DNA of 64,000 bases from Prorocentrum cordatum (GCA_963575745.1 CAUYUJ010007502.1:117001-181000); one strand, 5' to 3'; shown: positions 20,351 through 31,600, counted from the first letter of the stretch. Translations and numbers: made by a program. The notes: generated by a model from the sequence alone, not told the origin.

Positions 20351-20596
20351 CTCCGCCGCCGCTCCCGCAAGCGTCCCCATCCCCCGCTTTTCCTCCCGCA
20401 CTTTTTTCCACCGCCGCCCGCTCCCCCAGCAGAGGAAGGGCGGGGGGGGGCAAGCAGAAAAAACAAATGGAAACAAAAAAAGACAAAGAAAGCAATGACC
20501 GACGGCTGGAGAGCCCCAGAAACGAAGGAATAACCAAACACGTAAAACTACAGCTATTCCAACAATCCGTCCACCCCCACCGCCACCCCCACCGCC

Positions 20597-20690
20597 ACCG
20601 CCACATCCGTGTGTTGTTTGGTTTGTTTGTTCAGTGTTCACCGCCACATCCGTGTGTTGTTTGGTTTGTTGGTTCAGTGTTCAGTGTTTA
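20597..20690. repeat. Two 44 bp direct repeats
   Basis: Two copies of CCGCCACATCCGTGTGTTG continuing to GTTCAGTGTTCA sit 44 bp apart with one difference. Confidence 0.85.
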
Positions 20691-20789
20691 GCCTTCGGTC
20701 TTTGACGTATGTTTGTTTGTCTGTGCTTCTTATTTTGTCAGCCCCCAACTGGAGGGAGAGGAAGACTGGGAATATGAGAACGGAGGAGG

Positions 20790-20915
20790 AGGAGCAGAGG
20801 GAGAGAGAAAGAGAGAGAGAGAGAAAAAGAGAGAGAGAGAGAGGGAGAGGGAGAGGGAGAGGGAGAGGGAGAAGGAGAGATAGGGAGAGAGAGAAAGAGA
20901 GAGAGGGAGAGTGAA
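20790..20915. repeat. (GA)n purine microsatellite
   Basis: Interrupted GA and GGGAGA runs; a short GA run recurs at 21018-21045. Confidence 0.9.
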
Positions 20916-21183
20916 GCATGAGGTGAACAGAGAGCCGTAGAAGAGAAGACGGCCCCCCGCCTCTATTTTTTTGGGCAGGAACAGGCGGGGGACCGATTTG
21001 CGCGAGTGCCCATGTAGAGAGAGAGAGAGAGGGAGCGAGGGAGAGAACCATCATAATGCTGAAACGCATCTGGTATTGCAGGAAGCGTGCGGTGAAGCAG
21101 GCAGGCAGACACAGCGTGTGACTTGTTCTTCACCAGGCCGTGCTGGTCAACGCTCGACCGACCCACATTGACGCCATCAAACC

Positions 21184-21486
21184 ATGCGAACGGTCAGGGT
21201 CGCAAACGCTATTGGTACCCATGTTGGCTCAGCGTTTTTTGCACCGAGTGTCGGCCTGACATTGTTTTCGCACTACCAGACTCCACCGGCGCCGCCCGAA
21301 CGCCTCATGGTCGATCTCGAGGCTGGCGAGGGCACCCCGTGTGGGCAGCTGCGCGGGTGCCCATTCGCGAGCACCTGCGCGAACTGCGAGCAGCTGGTCA
21401 AGGAAATCCGCTCGTCGCTCAGGTCCGACCTCAGAGAGGATCGGGTCGGACGAAAAGGGGGGAGGGGAACACAGTCAAGACACTGA
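21184..21486 (+). CDS. Small exon-like frame, hypothetical
   Basis: This frame of 100 codons includes a protein-like stretch (ERLMVDLEAGEGTPCGQLRG, then CPFASTCANCEQLVKEIRSS) with a CxxC. It could be an exon or a short gene. There is no homolog I can name, and no spliced-leader acceptor is obvious. Confidence 0.25.
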   Translation: MRTVRVANAIGTHVGSAFFAPSVGLTLFSHYQTPPAPPERLMVDLEAGEGTPCGQLRGCPFASTCANCEQLVKEIRSSLRSDLREDRVGRKGGRGTQSRH

Positions 21487-21739
21487 GATAAGGACCCTCC
21501 TCATTATCAGCAGCAGCACAGGTATAAATCGTCGGAGCTCCACGCGGATTTCTTGGATTGGCCTTTGCAAGTTCCGTACGCCAAGGAGGCGGGCCCAGCG
21601 CCGATCTCGGGAGGGGCAGCGTTCGCTTCCTACTCGGGGTCCCCTGTGGCAGCACGAAGGTTGCAGAGAAAGGGGGGATCTGGGCCTCGTGGATGGTGTC
21701 GGAGTGGATGGGGCCGGCGGATCGTGCCGCATCGCCGAT

Positions 21740-21860
21740 GCGTCGGCGATGGGGCTCGATATGGGGCCCAAGTTTCTCCACGCCGACGTCGCAAGTGCAT
21801 CGCCGATGCATCGCCTATACGTCGCCGATGCATCGCCGATGCGCCGAGATCTTTCGGCCC
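21740..21860. repeat. TCGCCGATGCA short repeats
   Basis: The word CGCCGATGC or GCATCGCCGATG recurs about eight times. Both strands are open in several frames as a result. Confidence 0.7.
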
Positions 21861-22629
21861 CATCTACTCGGACCCCATCGTGGAGGCCTCTGGAGGTAGA
21901 AGTAGCCCATCGCTGATGCATCGCCGCCCCCCGGGGCGCTTTCCTGTAGGAGTGGCCCGCCTCCGGCGCGCCGGGAGGTGCGGGGAGAACTGGCTTCGTA
22001 GGCTGGCTTCGCCCCCCCCCCTCCTCCCCCTTCTTTTCCTCGTCCTCGCCCTCCTCATCTTTCTCCTTGTCCTCCTCCTGTCGCCCTGGTCCTCGTCGTC
22101 CTCCTCCTCCTCCCCGGAAGGGACACCCCCATAAGTGGGGTGTCGGGCCAAAGCGCCCCCTGGCGGAGGCGGGGGCCGTTGGGCCTTCGGGGCACAAGCC
22201 CCTGCACCTGGGATGGCCTCCAAAGCGGGGTCCCCTTCCCAGGGGGCCCCCGGCCACGCAGTCTCCCACGGGAGCCTGGCTTCCCAGCCAGGTGTCCCCC
22301 GTGGGAGTCGTGTGCCAGGGGGTCCGTATCCCCCCCGTCGTGTCGTCGCAGTCGCTGTCGCGTCTGTCGTGTCGTGGCGGGCCCCTGGGGTGTGTGGCGT
22401 GGGTTTGGTGTTGCCTGGCCCCTGCCCGTTTTGTCGGTGGTCGGGTGCTTCCGGCCGGCAAAACGGGTCGGGGGAGCCGGCTTGCCATTCCCATGCCGCC
22501 CGCTTCGGGGGGCCCGCCCGCGCCGTGAGCGCCCCGCGGCGCGCCGCGGCCGCGGCGGCGCGCGCGGCGCCCCTGGGCTTGTTCGCCCGCGCCATGTTCA
22601 GCGTCTGGCTTTACCCATTGCGGGCCAAA

Positions 22630-23042
22630 AACAAAGTCCTCCTCCTCCTCCTCCTCCTCCTCCTCCTCCTCCTTTTCCTCCTCTCCTCCTCCTCCTCCTC
22701 CTCCTCCTCCTCTCTCCTCCTCCTCCTCCTCCTCCTAGGGGCGTCGTCCTGGGGGGAAAGTCGGGAAAGTCCTCCTCCTCCTCCTCCTCCTCCTCCTCCT
22801 CCTCCTCCTCCTCCTCCTCCTCCTCCTCCTCCTCCTCCCCCTCCTCCCCCTCGTCGGGGCGACGACGAGAAGCGGCGACGGGGCGCCCGACCAGCGGCGG
22901 AACGCCAAGCGTGCACCTATTTTGGCCCAGGTCCGACTGTAGAGCCAGCCCTCTGGCGGAGCGTAATTGGAGAAAGATCCCCCCACCCCTTCCTCCTCCT
23001 CCTCCTCCTCCTCCTCCTCCTCCTCCTCCTCCTCCTCCTTGG
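22630..23042. repeat. (TCC)n microsatellite blocks
   Basis: Three blocks (about 22636-22737, 22768-22850 and 22997-23040) of near-pure CTC triplets, separated by short GC-rich spacers. Confidence 0.95.
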
Positions 23043-23505
23043 GCCCTCCCTGGCCCCAACCTGCGGGCGGAAAACGCATTGGAACCTACCAAAAGCTCGG
23101 GTTGGAATGCTGCGGTCGGCTCTCCTGGGGAACGCGCCGAGTTCGGCCAGGTCTGGGGGCCCGGTGGAGCCCAGAGCCCTCGTGTTCTCGACTGCGCGCA
23201 AGAGTGACCCTTCGCCGGAGTTGCCTCTGGCGTGGGCTCACGGGTGCCCCTCTCTGATCGTTGAGCGCGGGTCGGTAGCGGTTGCTTGCGCGCTTGGGTT
23301 TGGCCACTCGGCGCTTCCCTAGCCCGCGCGCCAAAGGTCGCTTTGGCCCAGGGTCTCTCTGGCGTGCAGCCGAACTGTCATTACACCGACGGTCCTGGCC
23401 AGGCCAATCTTGGGCCCGGCATCAGTGCGCGCGCCCCCCTGGCCAAGCCAAGGCGGCGCACATGCACGCTAGGCCTGGGCCAAGGACGGGCCTGGCCAGG
23501 ATCTT

Positions 23506-23629
23506 GGCATCGTTCGGACGTGTGCATTTAACCTTCGGCGAGGACCACCGAGGAGCATCCTTCATCATTTGGCGAAAACCACGCACGAAACCTAACAGAA
23601 ACACAAGGAATGGACGTCCGAGCGATGGC
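23506..23629. mobile_element. MITE-like element M1, copy 1 (124 bp)
   Basis: Terminal inverted repeats: GGCATCGTTCGGACGT at the left and ACGTCCGAGCGATGGC at the right. The inside carries TTCGGCGAGGACCA, and both ends and this inside block are shared with 47135-47257. It is non-coding. Confidence 0.7.
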
Positions 23630-23853
23630 CAGGGATCGGTGTGGGTGCACACGGTCAGGGATCTGCTTGCGCAGCGCGTCGCCTAGCCGGTCCTGGCCCA
23701 CGCTGACCGTGCGCGCATTCCCTAGCGTCGACGTGCCGATCTCTTCCCAGCCTCCCTCCCCGGGGAGCGGATCGACACGCTATCAGCTCGCAGGGCAAAG
23801 CGTGCCGCTGGGTCCGCCGCCGCGACGCGCTGAGCAGAGGTCCCCGACCGCGG

Positions 23854-24120
23854 TTGGCGCCCGCCCGGTCCGCCGACGCCCCCTCTCGTTCGACCGGGGA
23901 GGAGCTGTGCATCATGAAGAGGACGGTCTACGTCCCCGCGATCAACGCCGTCCACGACTCCGTCCAACAGACGCTCGTGGAGGTCTTCGGGGGTGTCGGC
24001 ACGTCGTTCTCGCTCTCGTCCTCTCGGGCTGCCGAGCGCCTCGCCGCAGCTGGGCGGGCCAGTCGTGCGGTAGGCAGGTCAGGCAAGACATCTGCCTGTC
24101 AGCAGGTGCCCCAAGGCAAT
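23854..24120 (+). CDS. Exon-like frame, hypothetical
   Basis: Within a frame open to 24447, the stretch EELCIMKRTVYVPAINAVHD and the following SVQQTLVEVFGGVGTSFSLS look like real protein. Flanking residues are low quality, so this may be one exon or a relic. No family is recognised. Confidence 0.25.
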
Positions 24121-25130
24121 TTCATATCCCCAGGTGGCCCCAGGGACCTACAGGAACTCTGCATTTGGGAACAGGGAGGACGACGAATGCGGCCCACGAT
24201 TTATAGCAAGACTGTCGTCATCGTATGTGCATGCTGTAGGGCGACGAGATGTACACATCTCCTTTGCCTCTGGAGCGTTGTCGATGCCTTCATTGCCAAG
24301 CCAGTGGGGCGTGTACCCCGCTCCTGGGCCAAGGATGAGCCTGGCCAGGGGCAGTGCATATGGACAGTCCTCGTCGCCCTGTCGCAATCCTCATCAGAGC
24401 GCACCCCAGGAGAGGTCCGTGGAGCAGCGGTATCGGTAGGTTCGTGACGTGTCGACGCAGCGGCGACCGTTGCAGCTGCGCGGGGCGTTCAAGGTTGGAC
24501 GATCCGCGCTATCGGGAAGCCGCGATCGCTTTGCGCTATTAGGAAGCCGCGATCGTTCAAGGTCAAACGATCTGCGCGGTGACAGAGAACCACGTCCAAG
24601 TTTCGACGGCGCGGAGCTGCCACAGCGGTATTTTCAAGGGTTTCCCCAGCGGGTCCAGGCGACACTGGGAAATTCCGCGCCCCCGCCCGCAGTGGCTCGT
24701 CTGGCTGCGGGGCATCCGTGTCACCCGCACAGGCCTCAGGCCTCACTTCGACTCCTCCGACTGGATTTGGTTCGATTCCGATCCCGATTCGATTCGACTT
24801 CGGATCCCGATTTGGACTTCGGTCTCTCAATGGCGGCCTTGCTAGCCTGCCAATTTCGACCGATTCGACTTCTCCCGACTTGGCTGCGGATTCCCGCCGA
24901 TCCGTGCTATTTCGGTCGCTGGTCCGACTTGTCGATTCGATCCGCTCGGCACCGGAATCCAAACTCTACCCTCGCCGGTGAATGACGATCTAGGTAATTC
25001 GATTCGATGGGTGGCGAGGGGAGGGTTCGGAACTCGTCGGGCAGGCGGTGAAATCCGAACGCTACCCCCGCCTCCCATCGATTCAAGAGAGTCGATGATT
25101 CGTTACATTGCGTTCTCGGGGGACCTCGTC
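24121..25130. other. No gene seen
   Basis: GC-moderate sequence with many TTCGATTCG-type words (24750-25010). A 27 bp word beginning CCTGGGCCAAGGA at 24326 recurs with two differences at 23475. No frame is convincing. Confidence 0.4.
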
Positions 25131-25149
25131 TGTACCCAAAATTGATGTC

Positions 25150-25285
25150 TTTTCTTTCGCCCGACGCGGGCTCGATGCGGACTTGACGCGGACTTTGTGT
25201 GGATTCGACGCGGATTCGACGTGTATTCGTCGAGAGTCCGACACGGATTCGAAGCGGACTCGACGCGGATAGGGGGCGCGACGGG
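25150..25285. repeat. GACGCGGATTC short repeats
   Basis: About nine units of 10-12 bp (TTCGACGCGGA, CGGACTTGACG). Confidence 0.7.
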
Positions 25286-25309
25286 ACAGAAAGGGTCTCC
25301 CGAAGATGC

Positions 25310-25381
25310 GGTCCGCGCGGGTTTCTCGGATCTGCGCTGGCCCCGCCTGGCGCGCAGAGATCCGCGCGGACCTCCGAGCAT
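25310..25381. mobile_element. MITE-like element M2, copy (short)
   Basis: An inverted pair GGTCCGCGCGGG and ATCCGCGCGGACC encloses GCTGGCCCCGCCTGGCGCGC. The right end (ACCTCCGAG and the following 30 bp) is the reverse complement of the left flank of the copy at 28281. Confidence 0.6.
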
Positions 25382-25627
25382 CTATGTTTGTGCCGTTTTC
25401 TGTTCGTCTGGTAGTTGGCGAGGCCGATTCAGCGTCGACTGGCCTCGATTCGCGTCGATCCAGCCTCGGTCGGCGTCGCTTCGCAAGAGCCACCCGGAGA
25501 GCATGGGAGGCTCCCACGCGTCGCCACCGAAGGGCACACTTCATCTTGATCAGCAGGGCGACCCCGCCAAAGCAGGGGTACCCCTGGGCCCCATTTGTTC
25601 GCGACCCGTGCCTCGTGCACTCCCGTC

Positions 25628-25755
25628 TCGGGGGGGGCCCTCGCCGGGCGTCGGGGCCGTCAACAAGACGACTCGGGACGAGAAGCCGGTCCCGGGGAAA
25701 GGGGTCGGGACCTCAGAGGGACCCTGTATAAAAAAAGATGAGGACGTCGCCGATC
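25628..25755 (+). repeat. Dispersed repeat family R3, copy 1
   Basis: It contains ACGACTCGGGACG, GGGGAAAGGGGTCGGGACCT and an A-run. Homologous blocks lie at 26226-26400 (inverted) and 47610-47770. Confidence 0.65.
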
Positions 25756-26225
25756 TGGGCTCGTCGTCAGCCCAACATGCTTCTACTATGTGTGCGTCGC
25801 CCCCCCCAGGGGCGACGCGCGTACCGAGAGTTCTTATCGTACTTGCGTCGTGGCGGGCGCTGTCTGGTCACACCTCTCGGGATGCGATGTACTCTACTAT
25901 GTGTTGGGGTCGGACGCGAGGACATATAGTACCAGTATGTCTCTGTGCGTCCCATGGGTGGTGGTCGCCGAGGGACGCTCGATGCACACCCCGGCCGCTG
26001 CTCCCCAAGCGCGGCGCCGGGAGGAGCAGGGGAGGCGGGGCTCTGGAGGCGGGGGTCGACGCGAGCGGGAGGTCAGCCGGGGCGCCGGATCCTGCAGGAT
26101 CCCGCAGGGCCAGGGGCGCGTTGGCCCGAGTTTCTTTGGTGAGCTGAGCAGGGTGCTCCCGCAGGATCCTGCAGAGCCTGACTGAACCAGGTCTGGACTT
26201 GCCCGGGTCAGGGAGATGGACAAAG

Positions 26226-26400
26226 ACTTGCGACGGTGACTTGTTCATCAATATATTCGGGGTCCCCGGAGGTCCCGACCCTTTCCCCGGGACCAGCTTT
26301 TCGTCCCGAGCCGTTTGTCGACGGGCCGGAGGCGCGGCGAGGGCTCCGCGAGGCCGAAATTTGGCAAAGCCTCCCGTCCTGATTCTTTTACGACGCGATC
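26226..26400 (-). repeat. Dispersed repeat family R3, copy 2 (inverted)
   Basis: The reverse complement of the 25628 block (AGGTCCCGACCCTTTCCCCG, then TTTTCGTCCCGAGCCG), extending further to match 47610-47660. Copies 1 and 2 face each other about 0.5 kb apart. Confidence 0.65.
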
Positions 26401-26412
26401 ACGTCTGGGGAG

Positions 26413-26565
26413 AGGGGGCCACATGCGAACCCTACCCCCACCCCCCACGATTTCTGAGGGGGAGGGTGGGGTTCACTTCGTTCGGGAGCTCCCGAGCGAA
26501 GTGAACCCCACCCCCCCCCCTCAGAAATCGTGGGGGGTAGGGGTAGGGTTCGCATGTGGCCCCCT
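26413..26565. repeat. 153 bp near-perfect palindrome
   Basis: The left arm, starting AGGGGGCCACATGCGAACCC, pairs with the right arm ending GGGTTCGCATGTGGCCCCCT. The centre is TCGGGAGCTCCCGA. There are only a few mismatches or C-run length differences over about 76 bp per arm. Confidence 0.95.
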
Positions 26566-26569
26566 ACGG

Positions 26570-27385
26570 GGAGATGGAGGAACGAGCCAGTCTGTGGCAC
26601 GGTTCTCGTCCCCTGGAGCCGTCCAGTCTGAGGGTCTCAGGCGGCCCAGCGCGCTGTTTTATGGCCACTCGGGAGGGCGGGCAGGCCCGAGGCTCCGAGT
26701 TTCGGAGTTTCTCGGGGGCGGGAGACAGGGGGGTGATGATCGACTAGGGGGGGGGGTGGACATCATGGCGAGGGCCATGCTATCTTCCCAGGTTTCACGG
26801 CGCCTCTTCTTGTTCTTATCTCAATACGTGTCCCCCCCCCCCCTGGCCGCGCACATGCCGCTTGCCTTAATTTGCGCCCCCCCCTCTTGGACGCACCCCT
26901 CTTGGCCGCCACCGGTTCTGGGTCCGGAAGTTTTGTTTTTTGCTCAGCCTTTGGGGGGCGTTTTCCGGCCCCCGGGACCGTCAGGAACGGATGCGGGGCG
27001 AAGAAGTACATTTGCTGGACCCCTGGAGGGGTCCAGGGACCGATTTTGAGTGTATCTGGCTCCATCCCCCCCTCCTGACAGATTTCCTTTCTGGGGCCCC
27101 AACCAGTTCAGACCACCTGGCTGCCTCCAGCCAGGAGGAGCAAGGCGTGCATGTGCATGTAAACAAAAACTCGGCACCTGGGCAGGATTCTCATCCAGGG
27201 CTGGACCTAAGCGGTGTTGTTGGTGATTTCGTGGGCCGTTTTCGTTTCGACTTCGTTTTGCGTTAAAGGCGGGTTGACGACAAAAGCGAGGGAACACAAA
27301 AACAAAATGAAAACGAAAAACACTGTTTAGGGTCAGCCCTGTTCTCATCCATGCCCCCCCTCTCTGGCCCCGTGGTGGGCTTGGG
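26570..27385. other. No gene seen
   Basis: G- and C-run-rich sequence. A small palindrome TGGACCCCTGGAGGGGTCCA lies near 27014. Confidence 0.4.
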
Positions 27386-27399
27386 GCGTGAGCAGGGGC

Positions 27400-27462
27400 A
27401 TGGAGAAGACGACGAGCGCCTACTTGTTGGCCCACATCCTCCAAGCGATGCAAGCGAAGCAG
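27400..27462 (+). CDS. Putative exon ending at a GTAAGT donor
   Basis: ATGGAGAAGACG opens MEKTTSAYLLAHILQAMQAK and then Q, followed at once by GTAAGT at 27463, a strong 5' splice site. Reading continues poorly after it, as expected for an intron. No acceptor or partner exon could be assigned. Confidence 0.3.
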
Positions 27463-28280
27463 GTAAGTACAACAGTCATCGAGAGCGAAAGAACCCCTAA
27501 CCCTAAGAACACGATGAAGGCGTGGCCTCACTCAGGTCCCTGTCTTCGCATTTGGGATCATACATCTGGACGGCTTGGTCTGGTACATCTGCAGATACGA
27601 CCCCCTATCCCTTATGATTTTGGTCTTCCTACCGTAGGTGTCATCCCAAAAGGTTAGGGATCCTTTATTGCTAATCAATACAGGACTGAGGCGAAAGCCG
27701 GAAGCAGTTTTTTTCCATCTCGAGCGGGGCTCGCTGTCGGCGTCGCCGCGGATAACTGTCCGCTCGAGGCGAAAAGTCGCCCTCCCAGCCGCGGCCGCTG
27801 CCGTGTTTGGACAGCGCTGCTGGGCATCGCGCCGTGCTCTCCTTTTCTCCACTTCGGGCGTGCCGGTCCGAGTCCCGCGCCCGCCCGCGCCACTGGCTCT
27901 TTGGCGTGAGGCGCGCGCCGCCGGAGGTGCACAGAGGTCTTCATGGGGGCGCCCTGAGAGGCTGCAGAGGGTCCAGAACCCTTGATCCTCGATTCCTGGA
28001 TCCTCGATCCTTGAGATTATGATCCTCGATCCTTGCTCCTTGCTTCCTTGAATCCCTGATCGTTGATCCTTGATTTTCCTTTTCCGAGACCCGGCTTCGC
28101 CAAGAGATGCAGCGTCGCGACAGGATCGCCACCTGGGCAGCTGGCCCCGTCTCGCCGCGACCCCTGCAGGGCCCCCCCAAGAGGCGGGGGCTCTTTGACC
28201 AGGCAGGACGCTTGCGCTCCCGAGAACATTGCAGCCGTGTGTCAGCACAGCAGGGAAACGAACAATGACAGAAACATAAC

Positions 28281-28415
28281 AACTCGGAGGTCCGCGCGGA
28301 TTTCTCGGATCGTCGCTGTGGCCAGCTGGCGGCGCCTCCGGCGCCGCTCTTGGCGCGCTCCGCGCGCCAGGGAGGTCCAGCGCGGATCCAAGAAGTCCGC
28401 GCGGACCTCCGAGTT
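28281..28415. mobile_element. MITE-like element M2, longest copy (135 bp)
   Basis: A perfect 20 bp terminal inverted repeat: left AACTCGGAGGTCCGCG plus CGGA, right TCCG plus CGCGGACCTCCGAGTT. Next inside come TTTCTCGGATC and GATCCAAGAA. GC-rich inside, no coding. Confidence 0.8.
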
Positions 28416-28549
28416 TTTACCTAACAGCGAAGACTGATAGGTTTCTAGTGGGGTCAAAAGAGAGCATCATGACTCCCCAGGGGGGTCTGGGCAGATGCCG
28501 GACTGGTGCCCCGGGAATCCGGGGACTCTTTTTTTAGCTAACAGTAACG

Positions 28550-28840
28550 CACTTCGTGGTCTTCGAGTTCCCAGAACTCCATTCCTGGGCATGATTTTGA
28601 ATGCCCGGAGCCAACTGTAGGCCACTTCGTGTTCTTCGAGTTCCCAGATCGCCATTCCTGGGTATGATTTTGAATGCCCGGAGCCAACTGTAGGCCACTT
28701 CGTGGTCTTCGAGTTCCCAGAACTCCATTCCTGGGCATGATTTTGAATGCCCGGAGCAAACTGTAGGCCACTTCGTGGTCTTCGAGTTCCCAGAACTCCA
28801 TTCCTGGGCCACATTTTGAATGCTGAGAGGCAGCTGATGC
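28550..28840. repeat. 73 bp tandem repeat, 4 copies
   Basis: CACTTCGTGGTCTTCGAGTT recurs (with small changes) at 28550, 28623, 28696 and 28769. Each unit contains TGGGCATGATTTTGAATGCC. Confidence 0.95.
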
Positions 28841-29275
28841 TGAGGCTGAGGCAGGCTGAGGCTGAGGCCGAGGCTGAAGGCAGACTGAGGCTGAGGCTGA
28901 AGCAGGCTGAGGCTGAGGCTGAGGCAGGCTGAGGCTGAGGCTGAGGCAGGCTGATGCTGAGGCAGGCTGAGGCTGAGGCTGAGGCTGATGCAGGCTGAGG
29001 CTGAGGCAGGCTGAGGCTGAGGCCGAGGCTGAAGGCAGACTGAGGCTGAGGCTGAAGCAGGCTGAGGCTGAGGCTGAGGCTGAGGCTGAGGCAGGCTGAT
29101 GCTGAGGCAGGCTGAGGCTGAGGCTGAGGCTGATGCAGGCTGAGGCTGAGGCAGGCTGAGGCTGAGGCCGAGGCTGAAGGCTGAGGAGGCTGAAGCAGGC
29201 TGAGGCTGAGGCTGAGGCAGGCTGAGGCTGAGGCAGGCTGAGGCTGAGGCTGAGGCAGGCTGAGGCTGAGGCTGT
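28828..29275. repeat. (GAGGCT)n tandem array
   Basis: Hexamer GAGGCT repeats with GCAG punctuation form a higher-order pattern: the block CTGAGGCCGAGGCTGAAGGC occurs three times. Confidence 0.95.
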
Positions 29276-29689
29276 GACTGCGACTGCCGTTGCCACTGCG
29301 ACTGTCATCGCGAATGCGACTACGACTGCGAGAACAGCAGAATTCTACACCTGGATTCTCATCTGAATCTTAAGGGGAATGCTTCCAGATATGCTCCTAC
29401 ACATCGCTGTTAGGTTGCTTTGCCGGGATAATGTATGTTCATGCCATTTTTCGTTTCCCTGGACAAGGCCGCCATGGTCATCGTACATCCCAAGGTCGGT
29501 CAAGGAGGAGGAGAATGAGGAAGGGGAAGGTGAGCGGCGGGGCCACTCAGATGAGCATGATCTGCTTAGTGCCGGCGGCGTATCCTGTCGGCGACGCTGT
29601 ATTCGGGACACTTGTCGGTTACCGCTGGAGTCGAAGTACGGGGGCAGCAGCGTGCTTCGATTCCCAAGATCCCTGATCCCCAATATCCC

Positions 29690-29893
29690 TGAGCCTTCTC
29701 AAGGTATATGGCCCTCAAGAGGCTGCTCAATGGTCTACACCCTGTGGACGGGAAGCCGTTTCAGGACATTGAGCATTTCCAGGCACTCCAGAGACACCAG
29801 AAGGCTTGAGCCTCCAGCTCCAGAGGCTGAAGGCCTATGGGTTCGCCGACTTCGGAACGGCGCACCTTCTGCCCATGAATGAAAATCCCTGAG
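29690..29893 (+). pseudogene. Broken exon, unknown protein
   Basis: From about 29703 the frame reads YMALKRLLNGLHPVDGKPFQ and DIEHFQALQRHQKA, then stops. One frame over it continues LQLQRLKAYGFADFGTAHLL and PMNENP before TGA. The two halves join naturally with a 1-2 base shift near 29810, so a single indel probably broke one reading frame. The protein family is not recognised. Confidence 0.4.
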
Positions 29894-29894
29894 C

Positions 29895-31390
29895 ATTCTC
29901 TCCAGGTGGCATGTTCAATGTCCTGCCTAGCGCTGTCCTGGTTTAGGGGGCCCTGACCTCTCTCTCTCCCCTCTCTCTCTCTGTCTTTCTCGGCCACGCG
30001 CAGAGGGGGGTAGGGGGGGGGAAGGCTGCTTAGAAGCACACCCGCTTCTCAGAAGGCGTGGGCTGGGCCTTAGTTATAGATATAGGGCTGGCGCCTCCTA
30101 AGAAGCAGCCTCCTTCCAAGGAGCCTCGCCCCCTCCCCCTACCCCCTCGTGCGCTTCCCGAGCTGGCCCGATCCAGCGAGGGCGCGGGGTACATGAAGCT
30201 GGGCACGAACGTGCCCGGTGCGAGACACAGCCATCTGGTATAAACGTTTCCCGCGCTGGCTGGCCTTCCTCCCCAGGTGGGGATGCGGTCGGACCGAGGT
30301 ATTTATAAAGGATCGAGGTCGGTTCGGGGAGGGTGCCCTCATGTTCTTCGTGTTTGTTGGATGGTTTTGTGCATCCTGGCGGAGGGTTCCCCTGGACGTT
30401 CTGTGTGTTTTGGCCGGCGGAGTGTCTCGTGTTCTTAGAGGATGTTCTTGTGTCCCATGTCCGACTGTAGATGCCGTTCCCGTCGGGCTCCGTGGCACCC
30501 GTCCCCACCCAGAGGAGGTATAGCTGGTGACGCCAAGGAACCCTGGCCCACTTGGGGACGAGGCGATCATCGTAGCTTAGTAACATTAAAAGTGAGGTCG
30601 GGCTGGGCAGTGGGACGGATAGCTGCGGAGATCGATGGATGAGTATCGAGATCGTGAGGTAGACGGACCGCGAATCCTATCCGACGCCAGTCGTGAACCG
30701 ACATCTGCGCCTATTCCCCCAAACCACCTTCTTACTCGATAGGTGGTCTTTGCAGTAGGTGTAGCGATTCCCCAGCCTTACTCGTGTGACCGCGTTTTGG
30801 TGCCGCTTGCTTGGCACATCTCAGGCACACGCAATCCGATGATTCGCTGTCGAGAAAGAAACAAAGCACAGCAGCCCGCAGCGGGTCCGGCAGCGGCGGG
30901 TCGTGAGCAAGGCATCGCCCAGCTCAGCTTCGATCCGATCGACCCGACTTGACATCGGCTCGGCTCGATTCCAGTAGATTCCGATAGTCCGACGAGCCGA
31001 TGCATGCGGTCTGCTGCTCTTCTGGCGCTGTCGCGCATCTTGGCGTTGACGTGCCGATCCGATCTCTCAACGCCGTGTCGGTGCGGCCCGAGCCGACACG
31101 GCCTCCGAGCGGGTCCGATGGGCTCGATTCGATGTTGGTTGCTCCTGCCCCGGTGAAGGTCAGGAGACGAAGCCCGCACAGACGCAGGTGATGGTTGTTT
31201 CCCATGTGTCGCCGCGTCGTTTGTCCTCGACGCGCCGAAGTGGACGACGCCACGGCAATCGCATGGCAAACCCTGCGTCCCAGGCTGAGTTTGGCCCAGT
31301 GGCCGAGGCGCCCTCTCAGAGACGGAACGTCGCGCGTTCAGGAGCAAACGGCGCGGCGACATGTGGGGAATCCTGGGTCCTGTGCCGACC
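29895..31390. other. No convincing gene
   Basis: It contains a CTCTCT run (29958-29990) and a short Pro-rich frame at 30090-30240 (PPKKQPPSKEPRPLPLPPRA) that could be an exon scrap. Nothing else is supported. Confidence 0.35.
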
Positions 31391-31395
31391 TGCGT

Positions 31396-31600
31396 AGCTG
31401 TGCCCCCCTTTGGGCCCCTCCGAAAGAGGTGGAGGAGCGCCTGCAGGCCGCGCTGGCGGGGCGCCCCCGTGCGGCGGCGGACGGCCAGCACGCCGCGGCC
31501 CGTGCGGCGGCCGAGCCGGAGGCCCCGCGCCGCCGGGGGGGGGGGTCCAGGGCAGACCCGAGAAGTCCGCGCGGGCCCCCGGAAGTCTTATGCTTCTGTG
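31396..31600 (+). other. Ala/Arg-rich exon-like frame next to an M2 fragment
   Basis: The frame PPKEVEERLQAALAGRPRAA continuing ADGQHAAARAAAEPEAPRRR is helical and plausible, but is also the composition expected of GC-rich DNA. At about 31558-31590, CGAGAAGTCCGCGCGGGCCC resembles the right end of element M2. Confidence 0.2.

Noticed and set aside
22135-23322. 395-codon and 355-codon plus-strand frames
   Set aside because: Long Leu, Pro or Ser runs come from TCC triplets, and the remaining parts are GC-rich without motifs.
27490-27505. CCCTAACCCTAAG, resembling telomere repeats
   Set aside because: Only two short units, expected by chance, and not a terminal array.
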